A DNA stretch of 64,000 nt from Qipengyuania pacifica (GTDB lineage: Bacteria; Pseudomonadota; Alphaproteobacteria; Sphingomonadales; Sphingomonadaceae): NCBI RefSeq assembly GCF_019857205.1, contig NZ_JAHWXO010000012.1, positions 1-64,000 on the forward strand, in the 5' to 3' direction. The notes beneath the pieces were generated by a model. It was not told where the DNA came from and did no database searches. It was given only the letters and a program-made list of their open reading frames with translations. Of this stretch, positions 24,504 to 34,480 are shown in pieces. A program made the translations under genes and the position numbers. Every line of letters starts with the position of its first letter. The stretch's first letter is position 1.

Positions 24504-25014
24504 TTTTGTCCTCCACTCGCCAACCGGCCGGCGCCTCGCGCTGTGGGCAGGGCTCGGCGCGGCTGCGCTCGCGCTCACCTCCCTCGCCGCCTTCTCGAAG
24601 GACCATGCGCTGATGATCAACGCCAGTCCGAGCCTGCCTTACTGGGCGATCTGGCTCGATCGCGGCGCGCTGCCACAGCGCGGAGAGATCATTCTGTTCG
24701 ATCCGCCCGCCTCGCCGCTGCTCGAAAGGCACTTCGGCAAGAAGCCCAGGCCGTTCGGCAAGAAGGTGAGCGGAATGCCCGGCGACATCGTGACCGAGAA
24801 GGAGCGCAGCTTCTTCGTCAATGGTCGCAAGGTTGCAGTAGCCAAGCAAGCAAGCCGTTTCGGCGAGCCACTGGCGCTCGGTCCGACAGGCGTGGTGCCT
24901 CAAGGCTGCTATTTCGTCACCACCGCGCACAAGGACGGTTTCGACAGCCGCTATGCGGCGATCGGGTGGATCTGCGCCAGGCGCATTCTCGGGGTCGGGA
25001 GGCCGATCCTGTGA
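24490..25014 (+). CDS. TraF-type S26 signal peptidase
   Basis: The 174-residue protein has an N-terminal membrane anchor (LALWAGLGAAALALTSLAAF). The S26 serine motif is NASPSLPYW (Ser about residue 46) and the lysine motif is KKVSGMPGDIV (about residue 92-102). TraF of RP4 processes and cyclises pilin; in F-type operons of alphaproteobacteria this enzyme is thought to mature the pilin or another transfer protein. Its ATG is inside the end of trbI, and its TGA overlaps the traW GTG. Confidence 0.9.
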   Translation: MRAADFVLHSPTGRRLALWAGLGAAALALTSLAAFSKDHALMINASPSLPYWAIWLDRGALPQRGEIILFDPPASPLLERHFGKKPRPFGKKVSGMPGDIVTEKERSFFVNGRKVAVAKQASRFGEPLALGPTGVVPQGCYFVTTAHKDGFDSRYAAIGWICARRILGVGRPIL

Positions 25015-25655
25015 CACCGCTGCGCGCCGCCCCATTCCTCGTAGTTGCTCTTCTGATGGCCGCGCCGGCAAGCGCCCGCGACTACGGCCAGCAAGGCACG
25101 GTCTGGTCCGTGATCGAGCCTGACCTGCTCGAGCAAATCCATGCGCGTCTCACCCATCTCGAGAAGACCGGCGAGACGGCCAAGCTCAACGAGGAGCTGA
25201 AGCGGCGCACGATCGCGCGCGTCAACCGCCCTGAGCCAGTCGCGGGGATCAATGCCGCGGCGGCGGCGCGTAGCTGGCGGTTTGATCCGACGATCAGCGT
25301 GGAGCGCGACATTGCCGACGACAAGGGCCGGGTGATCGTCGCCGCCGGAACACGAGTTAATCCGCTCGACACCGTACCGCTGCGTGTGCCGCTGGTCTTC
25401 CTCGACGGGGATGACCCCGAGCAGCTTGCCTGGGCAACCCGGCGCTATGCCAGCACCAAGGCCAAACTCATCCTCGTACGCGGCGCGCCGCTTGAACTGA
25501 TGAAGGCCCGCCAGCGCCGTTTCTATTTCGACCAGGGCGGCAGCCTCGTGAAGCATTTCGGCATCCGCGCCGTGCCCGCAACCGTCGAGCAGCAGGGCCG
25601 CGTCCTTATAATTACCGAGCAGCCGGTTCGACCCAAGGAGCGCGCATCGTCATGA
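25011..25655 (+). CDS. traW: TraW, type F conjugative transfer protein
   Basis: The 214-residue periplasmic protein has a signal peptide (PFLVVALLMAAPASARD) and the TraW domain (YGQQGTVWSVIEPDLLEQI, then GTRVNPLDTVPL and KHFGIRAVPATV). It is needed for F pilus assembly together with TraU and TrbC. GTG 25011 overlaps the preceding TGA by 4 bases, and its stop overlaps the traU ATG. Confidence 0.92.
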   Translation: MTPLRAAPFLVVALLMAAPASARDYGQQGTVWSVIEPDLLEQIHARLTHLEKTGETAKLNEELKRRTIARVNRPEPVAGINAAAAARSWRFDPTISVERDIADDKGRVIVAAGTRVNPLDTVPLRVPLVFLDGDDPEQLAWATRRYASTKAKLILVRGAPLELMKARQRRFYFDQGGSLVKHFGIRAVPATVEQQGRVLIITEQPVRPKERASS

Positions 25656-26680
25656 GCAGAAAAAATCGTCTTCTCACATGGATATGCTGCGCGCTCCTTG
25701 CCTGTAGTCTGAGCCTTGCTGCCGCTTCGCCAGCGCAGGCATCTGCCGGTCCGGGCCGCTGCACAGGCAAGTTCGTCAATCCGATCACGGACATCTGCTG
25801 GTCGTGCCTGTTTCCGATCTCGGTCGGCGGCCTGAAGATCTGGCCGTCGAGCCGTCCCGACACGAGCAACCCGGCGCTCCCCGTTTGCCTCTGCGGTTTG
25901 CGGCCGGGCATCGCCATGGGCTTCTGGGAACCGGTGCGGCTTGCCGACGTCAGCATGAAGCCCTGGTGTTTCGTCAATCTCGGCGGGATGAAACTCGATC
26001 CCGGTTTCGACATCGGGTTCAAGTCGATGGCGGGTCCTTCGGCCGTGGGCGGCGCGACGCAATACAATTCGCAGTGGCATGTCCACTGGTATGCCTATCC
26101 GCTGATCTACTGGATGGAGATCGTTGCCGATTTCCTGTGCCTCGAACAGGGCTCGGTCGACATTCTCTACATCACCGAGATCGATCCGCTCTGGCAGGAC
26201 AGCGAGCTCACCGCGATCATCAATCCCGAAGCGGTTCTCTTCGCCAATCCGCTCGCGCTTGCGGCCTGTGCGGCTGACTGCGTTGCTGCGACGGCCAAGC
26301 TCCCGACCGACGAACTCTTCTGGTGCGCGGGATGCCAGGGCAGCATGTATCCCTTGAACGGGAATGTCTCGGCGACGATCGGGCACGTCCAGGCATCGCG
26401 GCTCGCCCTCGCCCGCTTCTCCTACAAGCTCCACCGCGAACTCGTCGCCTGGGGCACGATGGGCAGCAAGGGGCTCTGCGGCAAGTATCTGATGCCGGTG
26501 ATGAGGAAGCAGCAATACCGCTTCCAGGCCACCAATCCCAATCCGCAGACCAAGGGCCGCTACGCCTGCGCGCCCATTGGCGCCTCCACCACCTTCATGT
26601 CGGCAGGCCAGGTCTATCCCGCCATCGGCGAGGACATGGGCTATCTGGTCTGGCGCAAACGGAACTGCTGCGCGCTATGA
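25652..26680 (+). CDS. traU: TraU, type F conjugative transfer protein
   Basis: The 342-residue periplasmic protein has a signal peptide (about residues 1-32) and many cysteines (ITDICWSCLFPIS, LCGLRPG, CAADCVAA, FWCAGCQG), as expected for TraU, which needs disulfide formation. It acts in DNA transfer and pilus assembly. The stop overlaps the trbC ATG (ATGA). Confidence 0.95.
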   Translation: MSRKNRLLTWICCALLACSLSLAAASPAQASAGPGRCTGKFVNPITDICWSCLFPISVGGLKIWPSSRPDTSNPALPVCLCGLRPGIAMGFWEPVRLADVSMKPWCFVNLGGMKLDPGFDIGFKSMAGPSAVGGATQYNSQWHVHWYAYPLIYWMEIVADFLCLEQGSVDILYITEIDPLWQDSELTAIINPEAVLFANPLALAACAADCVAATAKLPTDELFWCAGCQGSMYPLNGNVSATIGHVQASRLALARFSYKLHRELVAWGTMGSKGLCGKYLMPVMRKQQYRFQATNPNPQTKGRYACAPIGASTTFMSAGQVYPAIGEDMGYLVWRKRNCCAL

Positions 26681-27441
26681 AAATACTCCCTCATCTCCTT
26701 GTAATCGCGTCGATCACTGGCACCGCCGCTATGGCGGGAGCCGCAGCGCAGACGAGCGAGCCGGAGCTCGATCTCGAAGCGATACGCGCCCGCGCCAAGG
26801 TCGAGGCGAGCGAAGCCGAGGCGCTTGCCGCCAGCGCCCGCGCGCGCGCCGAGGCGGTCCTGAGCCAAGCCAATGACAGCGCCGCCGACGCCCAGGCGCA
26901 CGGCAAGCGCTACACCGAGCAGGCGGCAAGAACCGCGCGGCCAGAAAGTGAGGACGTCTTCGACTTCGACAAGATGGTGGCCGACGCGGGCACCATGGCC
27001 AGCGAGGGCTTGGGTGAAGCACCCCGCTTCATCGCCTTCGCTTCGCTCTCGATGCCGCCGGCAGCCTTGCGCGCCATGGCGGACGACGTCGCCCGCGCAG
27101 GCGGTGTGGTCGTGCTTCGCGGGCTGCCAGGAGGCAGCGCCAAGACCCTGACTGCGGCGCTCGCGAAAGTCGCAGCGGACGGCGGCAAGCTCGACGCGGT
27201 CGGCATCGATCCGCGCCTGTTTCGCGCCTTCGGGATCGAGGCGGTCCCCACCTATGTGGTGACCAGCAGCGATTTCGATCTCTGCGATGGCTTCGATTGC
27301 CGGACCCAGGTTCCGCCCCACGACCGGATGAGCGGTAATGTCAGCGCGTCCTATGCGCTCGAAACCTTCGCCCAAGGCGGCGGTCCCGGCGCGCTCCTCG
27401 CATCCCAGCATCTTGCCCGCCTGCAACGGAGTGACCCATGA
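26677..27441 (+). CDS. trbC: TrbC, type F pilus assembly protein
   Basis: The 254-residue protein has a signal peptide (about 1-24), an alanine/glutamate-rich coiled coil (30-90) and a thioredoxin-like TrbC domain (FIAFASLSMPPAALRAM, then FGIEAVPTYVV). In F, TrbC interacts with TraW. ATGA overlaps link it to traU and traN. Confidence 0.9.
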   Translation: MKILPHLLVIASITGTAAMAGAAAQTSEPELDLEAIRARAKVEASEAEALAASARARAEAVLSQANDSAADAQAHGKRYTEQAARTARPESEDVFDFDKMVADAGTMASEGLGEAPRFIAFASLSMPPAALRAMADDVARAGGVVVLRGLPGGSAKTLTAALAKVAADGGKLDAVGIDPRLFRAFGIEAVPTYVVTSSDFDLCDGFDCRTQVPPHDRMSGNVSASYALETFAQGGGPGALLASQHLARLQRSDP

Positions 27442-29159
27442 AGCGGCTTCTCCTCCCCCTTCTCTGCCTCGCCTGCGCCTGTCTGCCGACAAGCATCTCG
27501 GCTCAAACCACGACCGATGCCGCCAAGGAGGATGGCAAGGCGTTCGGGCGCGACAAGGCGGCTGCAGCGCAGAGCGCAGCGACAACCGCTCCGGATGCAA
27601 ACCGCGTTCCCAATTTCGGGGGTGTGCCGAACCAGTCGGGCTATTTCGACGATCCAGACCGGATGGCGCGTGAAGCCGCGAGCCAGGCAACGGCGAACAC
27701 CGGCTACCGGACCATGCGCGATTCCATGGATCGCCGTGCGCAGTTCGCGCCCCAGGACCTCGATGCGGTTGTCGCGCGCAGCGATGTCATCAACGACGAT
27801 CCGCTCTCCTACACGAGCGGCATGAGCATCAGCGGGAGCCAGGGCCGCTGCATCCCCCTGCCTCCTGGAACCGCGACGGCAGCGCGCTACATGGCGACCT
27901 GCAATGTCGGCTATACCGCGACCCAGGAGAGCAGAAGCTGTCCGGTGACGCTGAATGCCACGATCGAGCAGCGGCAGGTCTATGGCTACTACTGCGTCGG
28001 CGGGAGCGGCGTAGATCCGGCGTCGATCTACAATTGCAATCGCTACCCGGCGCCGCAGTGCACGGTCACGCAGTCCTATCCGATCAATCTGTGCGACCCC
28101 AACCTCGGTATCTACTGGGGCTGCAACTCTGGCGACCTGCGCGTCGATCTCGTAAGCTGCACTGCACCGGTCGATGGCGCGACGCCCTACACCGTATCCG
28201 GCGAGAACGTCGTCACGACGAGCCGAGATGAAAGCCAATGCGCGGGTCTTGCTGCGGACAATTCATGTCAGCAGGACACCGAGACCTGCACCGACAGCGA
28301 TCCTGTCACCAGGATCGTCGACGGGATCGCAGTCACCCAGCCCTGCTGGGCATGGTCGCGCAGCTATACCTGCGCCCAATTTACGCAAGCTCAGGACTGC
28401 CAGACGCTGGAAAGCACGCCCGGCTGCTCGCTGGTGCGCGAAGACTGCCTTTCGGGGGAGCCCTGTCGAACCTGGGAGCGGGTCTACGACTGCCCTGTCC
28501 CGGACCAGCCTGCCGATACCAGCCAGTTCATCTGCGACGGCGACGTCTATTGCATCGATGGCTCGTGTGAGACGATCGAGCGCGAGGCCAATGACGAGTT
28601 CAAGGACGCAGTCGTCGCGCTCAACGCGATGGACCAGGCACGGCGCGAGTTCGATCCCGACACGCTCACCCTGTTCAAGGGCACGCGCAATACCTGCTCA
28701 TCCAAAGTCTTCGGCGTGCTCAATTGCTGCAAGGGCAAAGGCTTCCCGCTCATTCCGGGTATCCAGCTGCTCGTCGCGCTCGGCTGCAGCCGCGAGGAAA
28801 TGCTGCTTCACCAGCGCGATGCGCAGGGCCTGTGCGCCTATGTCGGGACCTATTGCTCGGACAGCTTCCTGGGCGTCTGCCTCACCAAGAAGAAGGTCTA
28901 TTGCTGCTTTGAATCCAAGCTTTCGCGGATCCTGCAGGAACAGGGCCGCCAGCAGCTGAACAAGCCATGGGGCAAGCCCAAGACCGAGCAGTGCCTTGGC
29001 TTTACCATCGACGAGTTTTCGCGGCTCGATCTCTCGAAGATGGATTTCAGCGAGGTCTACGCCGAATTCACCGACGCCGCGCGCCTGCCCGATGAGCTCC
29101 AGGTCGCCACCGAAATCCAGCAGAAAATCGAGGACTATTATGCCCGCGCCAGCCAATAA
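27438..29159 (+). CDS. traN: TraN, mating-pair stabilisation protein
   Basis: The 573-residue outer-membrane protein has a signal peptide (about 1-22) and a very cysteine-rich body (for example CTDSDPVTR, CQTLESTPGCSLVREDC, FGVLNCCKGKGF). It is the adhesin-like TraN that recognises recipient surface receptors. The C-terminal 150 residues are the most conserved. Its end overlaps the traF start by 20 bases. Confidence 0.92.
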   Translation: MKRLLLPLLCLACACLPTSISAQTTTDAAKEDGKAFGRDKAAAAQSAATTAPDANRVPNFGGVPNQSGYFDDPDRMAREAASQATANTGYRTMRDSMDRRAQFAPQDLDAVVARSDVINDDPLSYTSGMSISGSQGRCIPLPPGTATAARYMATCNVGYTATQESRSCPVTLNATIEQRQVYGYYCVGGSGVDPASIYNCNRYPAPQCTVTQSYPINLCDPNLGIYWGCNSGDLRVDLVSCTAPVDGATPYTVSGENVVTTSRDESQCAGLAADNSCQQDTETCTDSDPVTRIVDGIAVTQPCWAWSRSYTCAQFTQAQDCQTLESTPGCSLVREDCLSGEPCRTWERVYDCPVPDQPADTSQFICDGDVYCIDGSCETIEREANDEFKDAVVALNAMDQARREFDPDTLTLFKGTRNTCSSKVFGVLNCCKGKGFPLIPGIQLLVALGCSREEMLLHQRDAQGLCAYVGTYCSDSFLGVCLTKKKVYCCFESKLSRILQEQGRQQLNKPWGKPKTEQCLGFTIDEFSRLDLSKMDFSEVYAEFTDAARLPDELQVATEIQQKIEDYYARASQ

Positions 29160-29976
29160 GGCCGCCCGGCGGCTGCTTGCCGCCTGCCTCTTGCTCACCG
29201 CTGTTGCGCCCGCGCTCAGTGCTCCGGCACACGGCCAGGAACCGCCGCTGGTCACGACCAGCGACAGCCAGGACAGCTTCTACTGCGAGGAGCGACGCCT
29301 TGGTTACTGGTTCTATTGCACCAGGCCCAAGCCGCCCGAAGGGCAGGAGGAGACATCCGAGCCTGCTCCGAGTGCGACGAGCCAGCTCGATGCCATCACG
29401 GCAAATCTGCGCGAACTGAAAGCCAAGGCGATCCTCGAGCCGACGCAGGCCAATGTGACGGCCTATATCCGCTTCCAGCGCGCCCAGCTCGACCGGGCAT
29501 CGCTGTTCAGCGATGTCTGGCAGCGGGCGATCTGGCAGGATCCTGATCTCGACTACACGCTCCAACGGCCAGTCTCGACGCTCGGCAAGCGCCAGTGGCA
29601 GGACTCGCGCAATGCCGAGCGCAATGCGGTCATGGCGCAGCTGTCCGAACGCTACGGGCTGTTCTACTTCTTCGCCCAGAGCTGCGGCGCCTGCGAAGTC
29701 ATGTCGCCGATCGTCCAGAGCGTCGCTTCGACCTGGCACATCACGGTGCGCGCGATTTCGACCGACGGCGGCCCCTCACGCCATTTCCCGAATTACACGG
29801 TCGAGACCAATCAGCGCAGCCGCATGGGGCTCGAGCCCAAGGTCACGCCGGCGGTGGTGCTCTGGGATGCCGCCAAGGGCCAGCCCATCCCGATCGGCTA
29901 CGGCGTGATGAGTGCCGACGAGCTTCAGGACCGCATTTACCTCCTCACATCGAAGGAAGCCGGACGTGACTACTAG
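29140..29976 (+). CDS. traF: TraF, thioredoxin-like pilus assembly protein
   Basis: The 278-residue periplasmic protein has a signal peptide (LLAACLLLTAVAPALSAPAHG) and a C-terminal thioredoxin-like domain with SCGACE at about residue 184, here retaining CxxC, followed by a cis-Pro region (KVTPAVVLW). It assists pilus assembly. Its start lies inside the end of traN and its stop overlaps the traH GTG. Confidence 0.92.
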   Translation: MPAPANKAARRLLAACLLLTAVAPALSAPAHGQEPPLVTTSDSQDSFYCEERRLGYWFYCTRPKPPEGQEETSEPAPSATSQLDAITANLRELKAKAILEPTQANVTAYIRFQRAQLDRASLFSDVWQRAIWQDPDLDYTLQRPVSTLGKRQWQDSRNAERNAVMAQLSERYGLFYFFAQSCGACEVMSPIVQSVASTWHITVRAISTDGGPSRHFPNYTVETNQRSRMGLEPKVTPAVVLWDAAKGQPIPIGYGVMSADELQDRIYLLTSKEAGRDY

Positions 29977-31402
29977 GATGAAACGTGCCGTCGCCGCGAT
30001 CCTCGCGGCCAGCCTCCCCCTTACCAGCGCCTCGGCCGATGTCGGCAGTTCGATGGACTCGTTCCTCAATGATGTTGGCGGCGCCGCCAACGTCAACGGG
30101 CCGACCGCGTTCGAGGGTCAGTCGGCAGGCTATTACAGTCTCGGCAACGTCTGGACGCGCTTCCCGCAGAAGACGACCAACATTGCCAATCTGCAGCTGC
30201 CGCGCGCCCGCGCGGGCTGCGGCGGCATCGACATCTTCGCCGGATCCTTCAGCTTCATCAACGCGAGCGAGATCGTCGCGATGCTGAAGGCTGTCGCCAA
30301 CAATGCGGTCGGCTTTGCTTTCAGCCTGGCGATCGACACGGTCTGCCCGGAATGCTCGAAGATCATGCAGGAGTTCAGCCAGAAGGCTCAGCTCATGAAC
30401 AACCTCAACATCAATTCCTGCGAAATGGCGCAGGGGCTGGTGGGCGGCATCTGGCCCAAGGGCGATCTGGCCGACAAGGCGATCTGCGAGGCGATCGGAA
30501 ATTCGGAAGGTATCTTCACCGACTATGCAGCCGCCAAGCACGGGTGCGGCACTAAAGGCCAGCGGTCGAGCACGACGGCGCAGGGCTCGGGCAAATATGA
30601 CGACGTCAATCCCGCCGTGGCGAGAAACTACACCTGGACGATCCTCAAGAAGTCCGCATTCTTTTCGCCGAATGGCACTTTCGACGAGGAACTCGCCGAA
30701 TATGCAATGACGCTGTTGGGGACGATCATCTACGTCCCGCCCAAGGACGACGAGCCGGGCAAGTTCGTGCCGATTGTCGGGGAAGCGTCCTCGACGCTGG
30801 TCACCTCACTGCTCGATGGGACGAGTAACGGAAACGTCCTGATCTTCGACTGCGACGAGCCGGACAAGTGCCTCGATCCAGGCTTCAAGTCGCTGAGCCT
30901 TCCCGCATCGAAGGCGCTGCGCCCGCGGGTTGCAGCCCTGATTGCCGGCATGATCCAGGCGATCCATGACGACACCGCGATCACCGACGCGCAGAAGGAA
31001 CTGCTCCAGGTTGCTTCGATCCCGCTCTACAAGATCCTGACTGTCCAGGCGGCCTATGGCCGCGGAATGCCGACCGACGATCGCGAGACGCTGGCGGAGA
31101 TCGCCAGTGTCGATCTTCTGTTCGCCGTCCTCGACCGGATCGTCAGCGAAGCGGGCCGCTCGATGTCGAGCTTCATCGGCGCGGACGAGGCCAAGATCGC
31201 GATGTGGCAGGGCCAGGTGAATGTCGTTCGGCAGGCACTCGCCGACAGGCAGGCGAACACGCATCTGAAGGTCAACGCCATCATGCAGATCATCGAAAAG
31301 ACCGCGTTCATCGAGAACGTGCTCGCCGCATCGATGTCGCCCGGCATGGCCGCCTCGCTCGACTGGTCGCGCGGCGTGCAATCGCGCGCCCTTACCCACT
31401 GA
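29966..31402 (+). CDS. traH: TraH, conjugal pilus assembly protein
   Basis: The 478-residue protein has a signal peptide (AVAAILAASLPLTSASAD) followed by a conserved TraH opening (SMDSFLNDVGGAANVNGPTA) and the motif GCGGIDIFAGSFSFIN. It is a periplasmic/outer-membrane assembly factor. GTG 29966 is chosen because GGAAG lies upstream; ATG 29978 is the alternative. Confidence 0.93.
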   Translation: MTTRMKRAVAAILAASLPLTSASADVGSSMDSFLNDVGGAANVNGPTAFEGQSAGYYSLGNVWTRFPQKTTNIANLQLPRARAGCGGIDIFAGSFSFINASEIVAMLKAVANNAVGFAFSLAIDTVCPECSKIMQEFSQKAQLMNNLNINSCEMAQGLVGGIWPKGDLADKAICEAIGNSEGIFTDYAAAKHGCGTKGQRSSTTAQGSGKYDDVNPAVARNYTWTILKKSAFFSPNGTFDEELAEYAMTLLGTIIYVPPKDDEPGKFVPIVGEASSTLVTSLLDGTSNGNVLIFDCDEPDKCLDPGFKSLSLPASKALRPRVAALIAGMIQAIHDDTAITDAQKELLQVASIPLYKILTVQAAYGRGMPTDDRETLAEIASVDLLFAVLDRIVSEAGRSMSSFIGADEAKIAMWQGQVNVVRQALADRQANTHLKVNAIMQIIEKTAFIENVLAASMSPGMAASLDWSRGVQSRALTH

Positions 31403-31441
31403 TCCCTTTCAGCGCGCCGAAAGCGGCGGGAGCCAAGCATC

Positions 31442-34144
31442 ATGGTCGAGATTTTCACAGTTGGCGGCGGCGACTACCTGGTCAATGTTTTCCAGGCGGT
31501 CGCCGCCTGGACAGGCAATGGGGGCTACAAGAGCCTCCTGCAGGTTGTCATGGTCATGGGGCTTGGCCTGTCCGCCATCACGCTGGCGTTCAATCAGGAC
31601 TGGCGGGCCTGGATCAACTGGTTCCTCGGCGCGAGCCTGATCTATTCGTGCCTGATGGTGCCGCGGCTCGACGTCCATGTGACCGACCGGCTCAACCCCA
31701 GCCTCGCGCCCGCCAATGTCAGCAATGTGCCGCTGGGGCTTGCGCTGATGGCGAGCTTCACGAGCCAGGTCGGCGACTATCTGACTGGCTCTGCCGAGGT
31801 GGTGTTCGGGCTGCCGGGCGATCTCAACTACTCTAAGAATGGCATGATCTACGGTGCGCGGCTCTACGATGCCACGCGCTCCTTGCGCATTTCCGACCCG
31901 GAATTTGCCGCCAATCTCGACGAGCATTTCCGGCAATGCGTGTTTTACGACGTGCTGCTTGGCCGATATTCGATGAAGGAACTCGCCGAGACCAGCGACA
32001 TCTGGACGACCATTGCGCCCGGCAGTCAGGCGCGGGCCCAGCGCTTCCTGACCCGCGACACCGGGACCGGTCATGTGACTTCGAATATCATCACCTGCCG
32101 CGAAGCCTATGATGCGCTGAACGCGCAGTGGGCCGGACTGATCGACGGCATGGGGACGGTCTTCGGACGCCAGCTCTATCCCAACCAGACCGCCGCCCTC
32201 GCCAAGGCCAAGCTTTTTGCTGACCTGCCGGTGGCTTACCAGTACCTCACCGGGGTCTCGGCCAATGCGACCGAGATCTTCAAGCAGATGCTGACGATCA
32301 ACGCGATGAGCCAGGCCATGCATTCAATGGCGGCAACGAGCGGCGCGGGCAACGTCGACGTCTACGCCCAGACGCGTGCGGATATCCAGACCGAGCGGAC
32401 CTATGGCTCGATTGCCAGCAACGCGATGAAGTGGGTGCCGCTCCTCAATGTCGTGCTGACCGTGCTCTTCTACGCCCTGTTTCCGGTCCTCTTCCCCCTG
32501 TTCCTGCTGCCCAAGACCGGGCCGCTGGCACTCAAAGGCTATGTGACAGGTTTCTTCTACCTGGCGGCATGGGGACCGCTGTTCGTGATCCTGCACATGA
32601 TGCTGATGTACAAGGGCGCCGCGGACATGAGCGCGGTTGCTGGAAGCAGCGGGCTCAGTCTTGCAAGCTTCACCGGTATGGCCGATGTGAACAGCGATAT
32701 CGGCCTGCTCGCAGGCTATCTCATCGCCTCGGTGCCGTTTCTGGCCGGCGGCGTCGCCAAGGGCGCAATGGCGATTTCGCACCATGCGACAAGCTATCTC
32801 AATCCGAGCCAGAACGCGGCCGAGGAAGCGGCGCGCGAGGCGAGCACGGGCAACGTCTCGCTGGGCAATACGAGCTTTGAGAATTCGAGCGTTCTGACGC
32901 GCCAGTTCGCACAAGGAACGATCGCGCCAAGCTTCGCCTATGGCGCGGCGCAGACCCGGACATTCAGCGATACGGGCTCGATGACGACGAGTTTTCCCGA
33001 AGCCAGCTACGATCAGCTTCCGAACTCTAGCTATCCCTTCACGCCCAGCCTCGGCCAGGAGTTCACTTCACGCCTGTCGACAATGGCATCGCAGGCCCGC
33101 TCGAACAGCGAGAGCTATGCGAACATTGCGACGGAAACGACCACCAGCGCCGTCACGAAGTTCCGCGAGCTGCGCAGCCAATTCAGCCGCGGATCGGCTT
33201 TCGAGAGCGCAACCGGCACATCCAACTCCGACAGCATCCAGACCGCCTTCAACGAGGTCGACCAGGCATCGACAAACCTCCAGCGTCAGTTCGGCCTCTC
33301 ACGAAGGGCCGCTGACGACATTTCGACCGCTTGGTTCCTTGGGGGCGAAGCGGGCGCTAAAGCTGGGGTTACTAACGGTGTGCTTTCCGCAAACGTGGGG
33401 GCAAAGGCTGGCGGAACTCGCACTTGGACAGACAGCGACATCGGCATCGCATCCGAGGACCGCTCGCGCATCTTCGGCAGCCTCGCGCAAATGTCGGACA
33501 GTAGGAACTGGTCGAGCACGCGCGACGGGTTTGTTCGCAGTGTCAGTACCTCGTCGAGTTCCTCGATCTCGTCGACCGCGAGCGGCATGAACGCTTCTCT
33601 AACCGAGGCCCAGAGTTACAGCCGCGAAGCACGGCGGGCTGAGGAACTGGCAAATCGCCTCGAAAGCCAGGCATCGTTCTTCGAAGGCAACAGCGCCGCA
33701 GGCAGCCTCAATCTGTCACAGGCGTATCGCGAATGGGGCTTGGTCGAAATCGAACGCAATCGCGACTTCTACGGCAATGTCCGCTTCGACGACCTGACCT
33801 TCCAGCTCAGTCCGGAAGGTCAGGCGCTGCAGGGCAAATTCATCGAAAGTTACGCTGAACAGCTGCGCGACGGGATCGAGGACAGGCTCGTACTGACGCC
33901 AGGACAGCCAATCTCGCGCCCTTCGGTCACAGGACCGGGATCTGTCAGAGGTCGTGCCCAAATCGGTGGAGGGGTCTCTGGAAACGTGCCGCAGGTAGAC
34001 CCTGGCACCGTTCACGACGAAGTGCTGCGCGCTCAGGATGCCGGGCGCCAACGGATCCGCGGATCCAGAAGCCGCCTTGATACGGTTACCCGTGGCGCTC
34101 AGGGCGCAAGTGCAGAGTCGGCCGATGAAGTGAAAGAATGGTGA
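31442..34144 (+). CDS. traG: TraG, mating-pair stabilisation and pilus assembly protein
   Basis: The 900-residue inner-membrane protein has several membrane segments in the first 460 residues (including LFYALFPVLFPLFLLP and AWGPLFVILHMMLMY) and a long serine/threonine/alanine-rich periplasmic C-terminus (470-900). The N-terminal half acts in pilus assembly and the C-terminal half in mating-pair stabilisation or entry exclusion in F. It is the last gene of the tra operon; no terminator was seen before the convergent small gene. Confidence 0.93.
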   Translation: MVEIFTVGGGDYLVNVFQAVAAWTGNGGYKSLLQVVMVMGLGLSAITLAFNQDWRAWINWFLGASLIYSCLMVPRLDVHVTDRLNPSLAPANVSNVPLGLALMASFTSQVGDYLTGSAEVVFGLPGDLNYSKNGMIYGARLYDATRSLRISDPEFAANLDEHFRQCVFYDVLLGRYSMKELAETSDIWTTIAPGSQARAQRFLTRDTGTGHVTSNIITCREAYDALNAQWAGLIDGMGTVFGRQLYPNQTAALAKAKLFADLPVAYQYLTGVSANATEIFKQMLTINAMSQAMHSMAATSGAGNVDVYAQTRADIQTERTYGSIASNAMKWVPLLNVVLTVLFYALFPVLFPLFLLPKTGPLALKGYVTGFFYLAAWGPLFVILHMMLMYKGAADMSAVAGSSGLSLASFTGMADVNSDIGLLAGYLIASVPFLAGGVAKGAMAISHHATSYLNPSQNAAEEAAREASTGNVSLGNTSFENSSVLTRQFAQGTIAPSFAYGAAQTRTFSDTGSMTTSFPEASYDQLPNSSYPFTPSLGQEFTSRLSTMASQARSNSESYANIATETTTSAVTKFRELRSQFSRGSAFESATGTSNSDSIQTAFNEVDQASTNLQRQFGLSRRAADDISTAWFLGGEAGAKAGVTNGVLSANVGAKAGGTRTWTDSDIGIASEDRSRIFGSLAQMSDSRNWSSTRDGFVRSVSTSSSSSISSTASGMNASLTEAQSYSREARRAEELANRLESQASFFEGNSAAGSLNLSQAYREWGLVEIERNRDFYGNVRFDDLTFQLSPEGQALQGKFIESYAEQLRDGIEDRLVLTPGQPISRPSVTGPGSVRGRAQIGGGVSGNVPQVDPGTVHDEVLRAQDAGRQRIRGSRSRLDTVTRGAQGASAESADEVKEW

Positions 34145-34153
34145 TGAATGGAT

Positions 34154-34381
34154 TCACCAGAGTCCGAACGACGCACCGGCAAGGAACAAAAACACGCCTA
34201 AAATGACAGCCAAGCCCGCGACAGTCAGCGTCCGTCCCCACGGGTCGGCCCAGGACTTCTTCATCCGATACTCCATCACGCGATTGTCACGGATCGCCTG
34301 ATCGATTTCGGACAGCCCCTCCCACTTCGGAGTACGATGCTCAGCGTTGTCGATGTCAAACTTGGTCATGATCGCATTCAT
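34154..34381 (-). CDS. Small single-pass membrane protein
   Basis: The 75-residue protein has a soluble charged N-terminus (residues 1-48) and one C-terminal membrane helix (TLTVAGLAVILGVFLFLAGASF). ATG 34381 has AAGGAG at proper spacing. It is the last gene on the strand of the defence operon, 99 bases after the SNF2-type helicase, and abuts the end of traG. It is not recognised. Confidence 0.7.
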   Translation of the reverse strand: MNAIMTKFDIDNAEHRTPKWEGLSEIDQAIRDNRVMEYRMKKSWADPWGRTLTVAGLAVILGVFLFLAGASFGLW

Positions 34382-34480
34382 CTCGCTTCTCCTTAGAACA
34401 TAGCAGAAACAAGGGCCCACGCCATAGAAACATGCCCCACGAGAGATGCGCAGCCTTTCCTCAGAACCTAGGCAGGACGG